This document shows positions 21,540-35,197 of a stretch of 64,000 nucleotides of DNA, piece by piece. The notes under the pieces are model-generated. The model saw only the letters and a program-made list of their open reading frames with translations, did not search any database and had not been told where the DNA came from. The position numbers and the translations under genes were made by a program. Source of the DNA: Ehretia macrophylla (taxonomy: Eukaryota > Streptophyta > Magnoliopsida > Boraginales > Ehretiaceae); NCBI GenBank assembly GCA_037974665.1, contig CM075766.1, positions 48,535,569 through 48,599,568 on the forward strand. Direction: 5' to 3'. Positions within the stretch are counted from its first letter, which is position 1; each line of letters begins with the position of its first letter.

Positions 21540-24500
21540 TCGAAATTCTTACTTGACATACGGAATAGATCTGGATATTGCTGTTGCATCTGATCTCGTC
21601 TCTCCCACGTAGCTTCCTCAATGCCGTGATGCTTCCACAACACCTTAACCATCGGAATCCTCTTCGACCTCAACTCTCGGTCCATCTGATCTAGAATACG
21701 AATCGGACGCTCGTCATAAGTCAAATTCTCTCGAAGCTGTAACGGCTCTGGCTCAAGAATATGAGAAGGATCCGGATTATATTTCCGCAAATTAGACACG
21801 TGAAACACATCGTGGACATTAGAGAAGTTCTCCGGTAAAGCCAACCGATATGCCAACTTACCAATCCTGCCAGTAATCTCAAACGGCCCAACAAATCTCG
21901 GACTCAGCTTTCTACCTTTACCATAACGAGTAAACCTCTTTCGAGGAGACAATCTCAAGAAAACCCGATCTCCAACTGCAAACTCTAAGTCTCTACGACG
22001 CTTATCAGCATAACTCTTGAATCTACTCTGCGCCGTAAGCATTCTCTGCCTGATCAACTGAACATTCTCAATCTTCTCAAGAAGTTCTGGCATAATAGTC
22101 GGATCAACAGTCTTCATTTCTCCTACCTCATCCCAATATAAAGGTGAACGGCACTTACGACCGTAAAGAGCTGCAAAAGGTGCCATTCCAATAGTAGCTT
22201 GATAACTATTGTTATAGGCAAACTCGGCAAGTGGTAGATGTTTCTCCCAGTTCTTCCCGAAGTCCAGAACACAAGCCCTAAGCATATCTTCCAGAATCTG
22301 AATAGTCTGCTCAGACTGACCGTCGGTCTGTGGATGATACGCTGTACTGAAGTTCAACTAAGTACCTAAGGTCTCCTGAAGTTTCTCCTACAAACGAGAA
22401 GTAAATCGAGGATCTCGATCAGAGACAATACTAGATGGAATACCGTGAAGTCTAACAATCTGATCCAGATAGAGGTCCGTCAACTTTGTAACCTCATCTC
22501 CCATCCTCATGGCAATAAAATGAGCTGTCTTTGTCAAACGATCCACGACAACCCAAACTGCATCATTACCCCTTGGTGATCTAGGCAAACCAGTGACGAA
22601 GTCCATCGTAATATGCTCCCATTTCCACTCTGGTAGAGCAAGTACTGGAGCGGTAGTTAACCTCTTTTTCAACTCCTGAAATCCACTCTCACACTTCTCG
22701 TCCCAATTAAAGATAGTCCGTTTCTGAGTCAACTTAGATAGTGGCCCCGCAATCTTCGAGAAGTCCTTGACAAACCTACGGTAATAACCCGCCAAGCCAA
22801 GAAAGCTACGGACATCAGTAACACTCTCTGGCCGCTTCCAAGACATCACCGATTCAATCTTAGTGGGATCTACGGAAATACCGCTCTGTGTAATAACATG
22901 GCCAAGAAAAGAAATCCGTTGCAGCCAAAATTCACATTTGCTGAACTTGGCAAACAACTGATGCTCCTGCAACTTCTCTAATACAAGCCGTAGATGTTGC
23001 TCGTGCTCCGATTCAGATTTAGAATAGACCAAGATATCATCAATAAAAATCACCACGAACTGGTCCAAGTACGGCTGAAAGACTCGATGCATAAGATCCA
23101 TGAATGCTGCCGGTGCATTAGTCAAACCAAAGGGCATAACAACAAACTCATAATGCCCGTACCGAGTCCTGAAGGCAGACTTCAGAACATCCTCCGTACG
23201 AATCCGAAGCTGATAATACCCCTGTCTCAAATCAAATTTAGAATAGACTTTAACTCCCTGAAGTTGATCAAACAACTCATCAATCAGTGGCAAAGGATAT
23301 TTATTCTTGATGGTCACCTAATTCAAACCACGATAATCAATACACAATCTCAAAGTACCATCCTTCTTCTTCACAAATAAAACAGGAGCTCCCCAAGGTG
23401 AAGAACTCTGCTGAATGAATCCTTTCTTCAATAACTCCTGTAACTGAGTCTTTAACTCCTTCAATTCAGCTAGTGCCATCCGGTACGCCGATTTAGAAAT
23501 AGGTTGAGTACCGAGAACAAGATTAATCACAAACTCTATATCCCTCTCTGGCGGCAATCCTGGCAACTCCTCGGGAAATACATTAGGATATTCCCGGATA
23601 ATAGGGACTTCATCTAGCTGTAGCTTATCAGATGGCTTGTTGATCAAATAAGCTAGATAACCCGAACACCCCTTACTCACCAACTTAACAGCTTTAGTTG
23701 CTGAGATAACAAAACTCGTCTTAGCACCCCGGTTACCCGCTACTTCTACTACTGGCTGATCTGGCAAACGAAACTGTACTACCTTGGTTCTAGAGTTCAA
23801 CTGGGCATCATACTTAGAAAGCCAATCCATACCCAGAATAACATCATACCCCCAGATAGGAAATAAAATAAGGTCCGAAGGAAAATTATGCCCCTTAACA
23901 TGTATTATACAATCCTTACATACTAAGCCAGTAATATACTTATCAGTCAAAGAGGTACTAATCTCAACCACATAAGGCAATCTTTCAGGTTGCAATTTAA
24001 CACGTTGCACACAAGCAGGAGTAATGAAAGAATGCGTAGCACCAGAATCAATCAACACTTTAACGAGTTGATCAAGTATAAGGAAGTTACCTTCCACAAC
24101 TGCAGTCTCCTCAGGCATCTCCTCCATATCAACTGCGTATGCCCGAGCCTGAACCCGCTGCTGCTGTGGTACACTGCCTGTAGGCCTACCCTGGTAACCC
24201 TGAGTCGCTGCCCGACCCTCAGTCCTCGCATATCTAGGGCAATCCTTCGCCCTATGCTCGATGCTACCACAACCCAAACATGTCCCTGCCTTTACCCTAC
24301 AGTCGGACTCCACATGCCCTGGGCGCTTGCAGTAATTACACTGCGATGATATGGCACTAACACTGCCTCTAGAAGAACCAGAAGCTGATGAAGCAGCTGA
24401 TACAGCCTGCTGCTGAGGTCTCACCACACTAGGCTTGTACTGACCCTGAGATTGGGCTGGCCTATACTGAGTGTGAACCTGATATGGCCTCTGCTGAAAC

Positions 24501-25396
24501 TGAGGCCGATAGTAACTCTGCTGACCCTATGGCCTATAAGAACTCTGCTGGGCTAGTGGCCTGTAGACAACCTGCTGTACTGGAGGCCTATATATAACCT
24601 ACTGGCCCTGTGGCTGATACGGCCTCTTACTAGGCTGACTGGAGACAATCTGATCCCCTTTCCTCTTCTCTAACCTAGAAGCTGCATCAAAAGCCTCAGT
24701 GAAGATATCATAGCGATTCAGAGCCATTGCATCCTGAATCTCGGGCCTCAATCCCAACATAAATCTACCAGTCTTCCTCTCCTCCACAGCTACAAACTCC
24801 GGTGCATACCGGGACAACCTAGTGAATGTAGCCTCATACTGAGCCACAGTAGAATCCCCCTGTACCAAAGACAAGAACTCAGCCTCTCTCCTCTCCCGTG
24901 CAACCCTCGGGACATACTTATCCCTAAAAGCAGTCAAAAAGGTATCCCAAACATACGGGACACCCCGGGTTTCCCAATTGGCTCTCACAGTGCCCCACCA
25001 TTCCTCTGCCTCATCATCAAGCAAATAGACAGCACAAGTCACCTTCCTTTCATCAGTGTACCCGAGAGAATCAAAAATTTTCTCTAACTTACTAATCCAC
25101 GACTCGGCCTTCCTATCATCAGGCTCTCCCTGAAATCTAGGAGGATAGTACCCCAGAAACTCCTTCATAGTACCTCGACCGTGATTACCACCCTGTACAT
25201 TCTGTATCTGAGCCTGCAACGCCTGAGTCTGAACAGCCTGACCTGCTAACAACTGGGCCTGCCCAGCCATCAAATCTGCAATCCGATCCATTGCTGCCCC
25301 TAACCCGACATCACCCCTATCACTGCCCTGTGCCACATTACTAGGGACCTCATCTACAATCTCGGGCCTACCACGAGTCCTCGGTCTACCGGCCAT
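21540..25396 (-). CDS. gag-pol of element D, broken
   Basis: The order is gag (start [12 protein letters not shown] at 25396; capsid region with [12 protein letters not shown]; two CCHC zinc knuckles, [14 protein letters not shown] and [14 protein letters not shown]), protease ([12 protein letters not shown] near 24050), reverse transcriptase (about 23480-22690, with [12 protein letters not shown]), integrase parts (about 22640-21800), and a chromodomain-like end ([19 protein letters not shown] near 21640-21560). Two zinc knuckles plus this end fit the Tekay/Del branch of chromoviruses. The region is broken, with about four or five breaks. Confidence 0.9.
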
Positions 25397-25672
25397 CGTA
25401 CTAATCAAAGAGTTAGCACAGGTTATAGCACATAAACAAATTATATACAACTTTTAACACATAAACAACAACCTCATATAAAGCACATAGATCACATAAG
25501 TTTCAATCACATAAGCAAATTGATCACATAATCACATAAGCACTTAAATCACATAATCACTTAATCATTTAATCATACCAATACATATTTCACCTTTCTT
25601 TCTTTTCATACATATTTCATGCTAATACCTTTACCCACATTCCGAGAATACCCCAGCTGACAACTAACATGC

Positions 25673-25684
25673 GCTCTGATACCA
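25673..25684 (-). promoter_or_regulatory. Primer binding site of element D (tRNA-iMet)
   Basis: The minus strand reads TGGTATCAGAGC a few bases inside the 5' LTR, the same site as in elements A and B. Confidence 0.9.
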
Positions 25685-25690
25685 CTTAAA

Positions 25691-28135
25691 TGTCACGCCC
25701 CAACTCGACCCCACCTACAATCAGTCAGGACGCAACGGAATTTCGGCAGCATAACGACAGTAAATAGATTTTCGAGGTTCTAAACCAACCTCATTAATAA
25801 CATTAAACATCCAATTCTATAACCATACAAACAACAACTCCTCAACAGCATAACAAAACACAACATAACCGTAATATACAATAATCAGTCTTCGTTATCT
25901 GCCTCCGTTCCAACATAACATACAATACCTCAACCTTATCATACATTTCAAAAATAAGTTGAGACACTTCTAACAACTTAACCATAGACAAAAGAAAGCC
26001 ACTAAGTTAACATCATTTGGATCATCATCTTTCAGCATCTATTACAATAAGAACCATAAAGCATATAAAAGTCTATTAAGCTAATATACATGACATTAAA
26101 CAACATAGAATCATGGATAAGACTTAGGAACATATGACTCGTCCACGTAAGGCACATTTTCCTCTTCAGGAGGCACGTACCCATAATCCGGCTCTGCAAC
26201 ACCTGTAAGCATGCAATAATAGAGAGTGAGCTTATATACATAAGCCCAGTGAGGATCCGATAGATCTCGACAGTATTCACTATGCTCCTTGGATTTAGTC
26301 CTTTGAGCAAGTAAACACACAACAACAATAATAACATTATCATCACATAACTATATAACCATTCAATAAAGGATACTCTATTTGGTGTAGCTCCAAACGC
26401 CATCACGATCTCAACCGTTCTTCTTATAACTCCCCATTACTCACGCACCCGAGGTACCTCACTAGCCCCTCCCTCCATGACACCTCCGTCATGCGAGCTG
26501 GGGGTAGCCTATGGCAGTCATGCCGTTATCAACCCGACAGCCCAACGCTGCCCGAGAGGTGGCACACACATACCAAGACTCCATAATCATCAATCATCAA
26601 TCAATCATCAATCAATCAATTGGGAGATCAGCAACGAAAGTGCCCGATTCCCGAACTCAATAATAATCAATCAATAACATCAATATAACATCAATATTAA
26701 ATTAAACAACAAACAACGAAGTTAGATGACAAAGTAGACCATCTAACCGGACATGCATAATATACACAATTAAACCCTAAATTACTCATCATCAACTCAC
26801 CATTCAACACCCGAACACAACCCAATCATCTAAAGGCATCGTTCAAGAAATTAAAGAATGACAACCTAAACTTCTAAAATTCATAACTTACAATCTACTA
26901 ATCCAAACATTGCCAAATCAGTTTCTATCACTCACCCATTCAACCTACTACATTAGCCCTCTCGGAAATCCACCATAACACCTCCAAATCATGCCCGATA
27001 ACCCTAAAACCCTAGGATGTCTTGGCTGGATTTTCCGGATTTTCACACGAACAATGTAATCGAAAATTCGGCATTACAACAGCGCTAACACGTAATTATC
27101 AAGTATTTAGAAATCGACGGCAATCGATTTCGATCAACACAACTCATTTAATTCAACTTTGAACATTTTAATCAAAATTAAATACCCGGAAAATAAAAAT
27201 TATGCTACATCCGACAGAAATTCGTAGTATTAGTATATAACGATCCCTAGCATGCAAGGAGCAATAATCTATCATCAGATTTCAATTCTAACGGTTAAAT
27301 TTTCATTTATGAGCAAAAGTATAAAAATGACATTTTGAGATCTAGAATTTTTCTCTCACCTTTGATGCGATATAAGCCTAGGAATGCGTGCTATGCGTGC
27401 CCAACAAGCAGAATCCAAGTCGGTGCGAAGGTCTACGGAGAAAAACAAGGGTTTTCTTTGAAAAATTGATTGAAAAGCTTGAGTTTTTCTCTTTCTTTTT
27501 CTCTCTTCTTTCTCTCGGCCTTGTGTGTGTTTGTGGTGGTATTTTGTGTTGTGTTGAGTGTGTGTTGATGACAATATATAATTAAAAGCTTAGTCAATTA
27601 AAAAAAAATGCAAAGTCAAAGTAGTTTAAGTTAGTATTTTTGTGTTTTAATGACTTTAAACTCATTTTATTGCTCACCAAGCTCAAAATAATTATGCAAC
27701 CCCCAAGATATCTCAAGTGGATTATTTTTAGGTGACAAGAAGTTTTACAATCCAACAATTTCACCCGAGTCGGCTTAAAACTCGATTTTCGCAAAAGTCG
27801 GTGTAAAAACCCTAATAAATTCTTAAGCCGATTTTAAAACCATTTTCATCAAACACAGGTCTATTAAAGTCCGTGGACTAGGTCTAGAAGGGTTAAAAAG
27901 ACCAGTTTCAAAATTTTAGCGGACGTGTTTCGAAAATACTATTCACTAAAAATCGACGATAAAATTTCTGACTCCGTTTTTGATGAAAATTTCATGAATG
28001 CACATTTAGCACGTATTAGGAGTATTGACATCAAAATTATAACTTTCTAGGTCCTATAGCACATAAACAGATCATATGCACGCAAAACGAGGTATAGCAC
28101 GTAAAACGAGATAAGCAGGAAAGTGGGGTTTCACA
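25691..28135 (-). repeat. Element D 5' LTR
   Basis: This 2445-bp copy is at the upstream end of the minus-strand element and is followed by CCGTT, the same five bases that precede 19073. Confidence 0.95.
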
Positions 28136-28140
28136 CCGTT

Positions 28141-29017
28141 CGCGTCCTATCACAATTAAAAATAAAAAGATATGAACTGATTCACCAAAAAAATGACTTA
28201 AGCACATTAATTTGTACTTGACGACGCTCTTCTGCTAGTCAATTTAACGAAGCCCTTTCCTCATTTTCATCTTAGTAATCATTTTCTTATGATTTTCTAA
28301 GACATTCAGACGAGTTTGGATGGTAGACATCTTCTCTTTGGCTATCTGAATACCTTTGTCAACCTGTAAAGCTCTCCCTCAACCCCGCAAAGCTCTCCCT
28401 CAACATTATGAAGCTTTTTTATACAAGTAAAAGTAGGGGATCCATTGCTCCTCCCGTCTTTTCCTACAAATGCTATGTTAAACTATGCCTACCCACCTCG
28501 ACAAGCCCGGAACTCAACTCCAGTCAATAAATGAACGAAGGGATGAATTGAATTTGAATAGTTGAGAAGATGTTTGAAACCTCCTACCATAAGGAATGGG
28601 AGATCTGTAGTAAAAGCTCCATCTTTCCCTACTTTCGGTGCCTTACTATTCTTTCAAGGAAACTCTTGACGTTACGTCTTTCAGTACTGGGACTCAAGTC
28701 AGGTAGTTGAGATAAGCTGTTTTCTCTTTGTCAGGTGCCCTTAGTTAAATTCCTTTTGTCCTATAGGTTCATTTTAAAGGTTAGTGGTTCAAGTCAATAA
28801 GCAAGGAGGCCCTTCTCACTCAAGCTCAAGCATTTACTTTTCTAGTTAGGGACCAATGTCTTGGGGCTAACGTAGGATCCGCTCAAGGACCTACTGGTTT
28901 AGGTAAATATCTTATGCCTTCCCTGGCTGGAAAGGTCATTTTTTGAGGATAAAGTATGCGCTTTTCAAAAAAGGTCGAAAGAAATGCACCGGGTTGTAAT
29001 ATATATATATATATAAA

Positions 29018-29078
<61 letters not shown>

Positions 29079-31094
29079 CCGGCTGGCTACTTTTTATACA
29101 AAAAAAAAGACAAAAACGGGATTGGATTTCTACTCATAAGGAAGGAATGTTAGATATCTTTGATAGGCTTGTATTTTTGGTTGAAATGGGATGGTGTTCA
29201 AACTCCTGAAATGCAGTCTAGACAGCGGGCCTTCCCCTTTCTGACTGGACAGACTCGGGGAAGGGTCAATCTCCTCCGGAGCATGCTTCACAACTACTCG
29301 TTCATCCTGACCAAATAGTAGAATCTATCTCTCAACAATGGCTTTTTTCGCTAATCACCCCTTCCCAACCAGCCCGCCCGATCGATCTTGTAAGATCGGC
29401 TAATGAAAGGGGGTTAATTTGGTCTGAAGTTGTCGGAACGAATCGTTTGCTTTATCGAAAAAAGCTTTATTAGCGGGTGAAGGTTGGCCCTCTATTTTCA
29501 ACCATTATAGCTGGCGTCGACCAGCTTTGCAATACGGACGGACACGAAGAAGAATGTAGGCAGCGGAAATGCAAAAGAGAAGAGCAAAGATTCCCGACCC
29601 AGAGCATGTTATTGACTCAACCATAAATCTGTTGAATGAAGGTAGCTTACTTACTCTTAGCCACTAGTTAGACGGAAATCCATTGACTTCGCTTATGCCC
29701 TTATGCAGTGCCCTAGATTTTGCTGTTGTCAGAATTAGAAGCTCACACCGGGAAATTTCTTTCTTAATAGAACCAGGTGAAAGGCGATCGGCCAGCGAGG
29801 AATTAGCCATAGAGAAGGGAAAGCTCCCAACCCAAGTGCAAGTGCCATCCTCAAATTTAGCTGAAGGAAGGATATCCTCTACTATTGACGAAGCTGTTAT
29901 TGGACTTGCTTGGCTTGGCTGGTCTCACTAGAACTCAGGGTTGAAGGAAAAAGGTCTACTATAGACTAGAAGTGAGGCCTTCTCATACCCAGTTAACTGA
30001 TTTAGGTGTCTTCCCTGAGAAAAAGGTACTGATCTGACTTATTTAGAAAGCTAGAATGGAGAGGGAACACCCGCTTAAATAGAATAGGATTGGCTGGTAC
30101 AGAATCCATTGCTATTGTACTTGGCAAGTAAGCCCAGAAGGAAGAAGTCGTAGCTGCTACCTCTATGTGGGCTTCTTCTTAGTCTGATCGAAGGGAAAGT
30201 CAGTCAGAGTAGATAGAATAGAGTATGACATAACCAGAAAGTCTGTGGTATCATTAGCCAATGTTTGTGATTCTAGGACTAAAGAATTAAACTAAAGTGG
30301 ATGATATGATGCAGCAGAGGTTGTACTTTCTCTTCCCTGGTATGGGCAGGGGGAAAAGCTATTCTAGCATCAACATGGATTGACCAGAGACTAGGAGTAG
30401 TCATCATCTTTGTCCATAGTAGTCATCTAGCCAGCAAGGGAAAGACCACTTAGCGTAGTGGAATAGGAAAGAGAGCGTCGAGCACAACTTTCGTGTTACC
30501 AGCAAATCCTTTTTCATTTATTGGGAGACTGAAAAAGGATTTGTCAAGTAGGCATAATTGTCATGTCAATCGACAGTTGAGAAATCCTATCTCCGGGGCC
30601 CTCACTTTAGGGCTATCTTTCACCGTTGACAGACATGGTTCAACGTGACATGTACAGGTCCTCAATCAATAGATGACTCAAGGTTCTTGTTTTCAATCTG
30701 GTATGGGGAAGGATGACAGAGCTTTCAATTAAACATTTGTGTGGGTCTAGCTTGAGAATTGCCCTTTATTTCTCATCTCGATCTGGGTAAGGCTTCATTA
30801 CTTGTTCGCTTCAGGGGTTCAGTTGTTAGTGGACTAGCACTTCTCCTTGTCCCCTTTTTACATTCGCGCATGACCTAAACTATACCTCTTCTAAGGCAGA
30901 AAGAAGGTCAACCTCACCTCAGGTAATCACACCTTTATTTCTCGACGATCAACGGGTCAAAACTCGTTTTCTAGCTAACCAAGCATGGAGCTGCCAGACA
31001 ACAAGCAAAATGAGTTCTCATTCATGGATAACTAAGCTTTGACAAGGGAGATGGGGACCCTTCCCATACCCGCCTTTACAGGAGCCTAATGGAG
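28141..31094. other. Mitochondrial-type spacer between elements D and B
   Basis: No known gene, tRNA or rRNA is recognised. The base composition and style resemble plant mitochondrial intergenic DNA, and the segment joins directly to the flanking mitochondrial pieces if the two elements are discounted. It contains a small direct duplication (AAAGCTCTCCCTCAAC at about 28367 and 28388), the (AT)n tract at 28998-29077 and an unassigned 82-codon frame at 29683-29931. Confidence 0.55.
28998..29077. repeat. (AT)n microsatellite
   Basis: About 80 bases of alternating A and T are interrupted only by AATCT near 29015-29020. Long pure dinucleotide runs are common in plant nuclear DNA and rare in plant mitochondrial DNA, so the tract probably expanded after the transfer (inference). 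Confidence 0.9.
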
Positions 31095-31099
31095 AAAAG

Positions 31100-33857
31100 T
31101 GTGATAACCCGATCCCGGCATGCATTTAATGGCATTTGACTGCATTCAATTAAATGCTTAATTAGTTAAATCAACCATTTTGCACTATTTTGATATTTCT
31201 TTTAAAAGCATTCAATAATTTTTGTATTGAATAATTTAGAAGATTAGTACCTATTTTTATTGTTTATAGTAATTAGATTTATTTTATTGTGTTTAATTAA
31301 GTGTCATCTTAAATGTTAGTATTTAATTGCATCTGACTACGTGTTTATATTAACTTATTCATTTGTACCTTAACATTAATTTCATAATTCTTTAAAATAT
31401 TCTAGAAATAGTTAAATTAATTATTTTTAAATGAATATTGATTATTTTGATTATTTTAATAATCGGTTTTAATTTTCTTGCATTAAAATTACTCGGTTTT
31501 TCAATTAAATGAGAAAAGTAACTCCGATCCGGAGTGAATTTTAAACTATTCTACTATTCTACTTTTCAAAAATTATAGTTTTATATTATTGCTTATCATT
31601 TGATTAGCGATTGTTTATTGACCATTCGATCGTAGCATTTCGAAAATGAGAGTTAGAGAAATATTCCTTGGACTTAGTGAAAAATGTTTTTAGCTTAATT
31701 TAGCTAGTTTTAGTTGGTTTTCATTAAAATTGCATTGTTTTAACTTGAATTTGGTTAAATGGCATCAAAATAAGCTTGTTTGACCATATTTTCACTTAAG
31801 CTTGACCTTGCAAAATGACCAAAATGCCCTTTGTCATCTTTTATAAATAAAACAAGGCAAAAATCAAAACAAAACAAATCCCTAAATGCCCATTTTGTCC
31901 CCCCTTGGCCGAAGGTTTGAGGAAAAAGAAAAAAAAATTGATTTTGTATTTTAAGGCCAAAATCTTGCGTGGAATCAGACGAGGATCGTGGCTCGGGTCC
32001 TTGCGGGTCTTGGTCTTCAATCATTGTGAGGGTTTTCACGCTTTTGTGCATTTTAAATGAAATTTGAATTTTGTTTCAATTTCTTAGATTTGTTATATAT
32101 TTTTTTTAAATGCCTTTTGTTGCTTGAATTAGGTTCTATAATGATCGTAGAGCATTGTTTGATAGTTATTTAGAGATTTTTACGGCTGAAATTGCATATT
32201 TGAAATTGGGGAAGAACAATGAATAGTGATTTTGAATAGTAAAACCCTAAAATTTTGAATTTTGATCCGAATTGTGATTTCTTGATTTGGATAGGTGCCA
32301 TTAATGATACAAAGATAAAATGTGCAATAAAAACGGATTGGCCTTTGTTAAAATTGGAAATTAGAAAAAGAAACGGAAAGGGGCCGTTTGACCAAAAGTT
32401 GACCGTGCTCGAATTGAGTTGGGGGTTTTGCTATTGAGGGCATGGAAGCACTTTTGGCGCTGTCGTGGCATTGATTGAGTAACCGGTTAGCATAACTATA
32501 GTTCAAACGCAGTAGGTGGACTTTCGGGCTTCCGTTGGGAAAGTGAGGTTTAGTGACATAGAAACGTGCCTTGTAGTGCCTAAGTGAATGTAGTGAAATC
32601 GGTTTCCTAATCCTGTAGATCGTTTGCTCGTAATTGCCTTTGGAAGTTAGGGATTGAATAGTGATATTTGTCGTTTTCGTGTTTGAACTGTTATTACGTG
32701 TTTAATTGATGTTCTTATTGAAGTTAATGATAATCATGCTTGAAAAGTTAATTGATTGCTGTTATTGATTGTAAATGTTTGATATCTCGTTTATCGCCAC
32801 TAATTTGCACTTTCGTGCTATTGCTCGTTTATTGCTTGTATCTCGTATTGCATTGCATTGTGTCAGGAGCGTGAGTGATGGGCCTCTCTGGGCAGTCTTG
32901 GGCTGCCAGGGTTGGTTTGCTCTAGCTCCGTGTCCTATTCCCATTTTCGCTAAGGGTGCCGCCCTGGGAGATTTGGGTCGTAGATGTGTCGGGGTACTTC
33001 CAGAGTACACCCAGTGGATGTTATAAGGTGGTTGCGCGCTTATTGTCATCGTTGTCAACATCAAGCTCCAGATTGATGTAATGCTCATGGAATCGAATCG
33101 CATGGTACATTGCACGTATGAGTGAACCGTGACCTTCAGAGTGTGGTATAGCTTTGAATGGTTATGTTAATGCTTTTACTAATTGTTTGTTGTATTGATT
33201 GTTTATATTGAATGCTTACATGTCAGTTATATTGCTTAACTGTCTTATTTGCATTGCACGACTTGCTTTCTCTCCACCTCGATAACTGTCTCGCCCTCAC
33301 TGAGTATACGTGTTGTGTATACTCACTCCTCACCACCACATTTCAGGAAATGCCATGTTAGCTGGAAAGTTCGTGGTTATGTGAAAGATCGTGCTTGAAG
33401 AGTTGTCTTGCATGTTATGTGGCTGAGTTGTAGAAAGATGCAAAGATGTATGTTTTCATGTATTGTATGTATTTAGTGTTAAAAGTTATGTAATTAACTT
33501 AGCTAGTTTTATTAGAATGATATGATAGTCTATTTTATGCAATAGGTTAGTATAGTTTAATTGCCAAGCATGAATGTACTTGTCAAAGATGAGAAGAGAT
33601 AGGTTAGCTTTTAAACTGGAAATGTATATTTACTTGTGTTCGCTTGTTAAGAACCAAGGCTCGGATGGCCTTGAGGTATTTGTATGGTTGGACAAGGTGC
33701 TGGTCCACTTATATGCTATTGCAGGTTTTGCATTTTGCCTAGAAACAGGGGAGACTCCGTCCGGCTTTCCCTAAAATTTTATCCCCTGGTTTAGAATTGG
33801 GTTGCGATTAGATTAATTAATAGAACTTCCGGTCTCGAGAATGATCGGGGTGTTACA
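31100..33857 (+). repeat. Element B left LTR
   Basis: The copy is 2758 bp, from TGTGATAAC to GTGTTACA. It contains the conserved inverted repeat TGAGTATAC...GTATACTCA at 33301-33325. Its 3' half is clearly related to the LTR of element A; its 5' half (about 31100-32000) is not. Confidence 0.92.
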
Positions 33858-35197
33858 AGTGGTATCAGAGCTTAGTTAGCTCATAAGCCGGGACAGGGTC
33901 CTCGGTCTGGTGGGTAGTGACCCTTGAATGTGTGCTTGTTAGGTATGTTTTGAAAGTGTGTGCCTGTATGTGAGACTGTGTGTCTTGAATTGAATGTGTG
34001 TACCTATGTGATATAGTTATGTATTATGTGCTAAATGTGTGCTAAGTGAAGTGAAGTGTCTAGTTGTGCATTGAATTCACCTATTGAATTGACCTCGTGA
34101 ATCAAATCGACCTCGTGAATTTTTAGTTGCTTGAATTGTTGCTTGTAATATGTGAAATTGAATGTCTTGGATTGAGTTGTGTTGTGATTGACTTGATTGG
34201 CGTGCTTGAATGACTTTGATGATTAAACTGTTTTACAAACTGTTTTATAAACATGTTTGCATAATAGTTTAAAGCATATATGTATAAATGTGATATCTTG
34301 GCATTCATACATGTTCCGTGGAAATGGTAAGTAAGTCCTCTTTCTCCCCTGAAGAAAGTGATCCACAGCTGGCTTTTCAAGGTGTATGGATTGGCAGGAA
34401 ATGAATGGCATTTAATTAGCCTTTATTTGGGAGTTGGGATTTGTCCTTGGAGCTCGGTTATTGGCATACTTCTAAGACTCTTCTTTGTGGTTGGCAATCA
34501 TAAAAAGATAACTTTCTTTGGGGTTTCTGTATGATGGCTCTTGGTAGCATTCTTTTGGTATTCTCTTATTGGGTTTTCTTATTGGCAAGGTTGTATGAAG
34601 TTCTCACTTGGCAAACAATGCAGGGGCCTCGGAGTTTGGTTTTGTATATTATGCACCAGCTTGGTATTTTCCCTCAGCATCTGATAGCGATACTGGGGAT
34701 CTAATTGGGTATCCTATGGGGTGATTATTTGGAAGAGTTCTCTGGAACTTTTGAAGTATATTTGATTGGGTTTTCTTAGTACTTTCCTCAGCACTCTTAA
34801 CAGGGAATTCTTCTATGAAATTCATGACCAGTGGGGTACTTTTTTGGACCTCTGGATGGAACCTTTATTTGAGCCTTTAGTTGGCCTCCTGCTTGGGTAT
34901 TCTCGGGCGATAATAGTTGAACTTCTAGTAGAGATTCATATGTGGGGCATTCATTCGGTATTCTTCTTATCATTAATATGTGATGTTAATTTTATCTATA
35001 GTATCTCTGCTTCAGTCTTTAGTTGGTATTTTCTCGGCATTCTTGGTTGGGATTTCTATTTGGGATTTTCCTACGAGTATCTTAATCGGTGTCTTGCTCA
35101 GCAACCAATGAAGAGTGGTCAGAGTTGGATTTCAGATGATGTTGAGTCTTATTGGAAGAAGAATTGCGAGGACGCAATTGTTTTAAGGGGGGAAGGA
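33858..35197 (+). other. Element B internal region, no coding domain
   Basis: The 1.34-kb interior matches the interior of element A in outline, including the first 100 bases after the primer site and the last 400 before the purine tract (EIHDQWGT-type frame). A 153-codon frame at 34766-35227 runs across the purine tract into the LTR, so it is not a real gene. The polypurine tract TAAGGGGGGAAGGA is at 35184-35197. Confidence 0.85.
33860..33871 (+). promoter_or_regulatory. Primer binding site of element B (tRNA-iMet)
   Basis: TGGTATCAGAGC lies two bases after the left LTR, as in element A. Confidence 0.9.

Larger units (their letters stand above)
19073..28135 (-). mobile_element. Element D: Ty3 chromovirus (Tekay/Del type), broken
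   Basis: This 9.06-kb element on the minus strand has LTRs of 2.44 kb, an iMet primer site, gag-pol with a C-terminal chromodomain-like segment, and a purine tract. The duplicated target CCGTT flanks it (19068-19072 and 28136-28140). The LTRs are about 99% identical where compared (three differences in the first 320 bases), so the insertion is recent. The coding region is nevertheless broken, with about four or five breaks, so it may have been mobilised in trans. Ages well under 1 My are likely with the usual rate. Confidence 0.95.

Noticed and set aside
29683-29931. An 82-codon frame in the spacer as a gene
   Set aside because: No recognisable motif and no supporting context; left as part of the spacer description.
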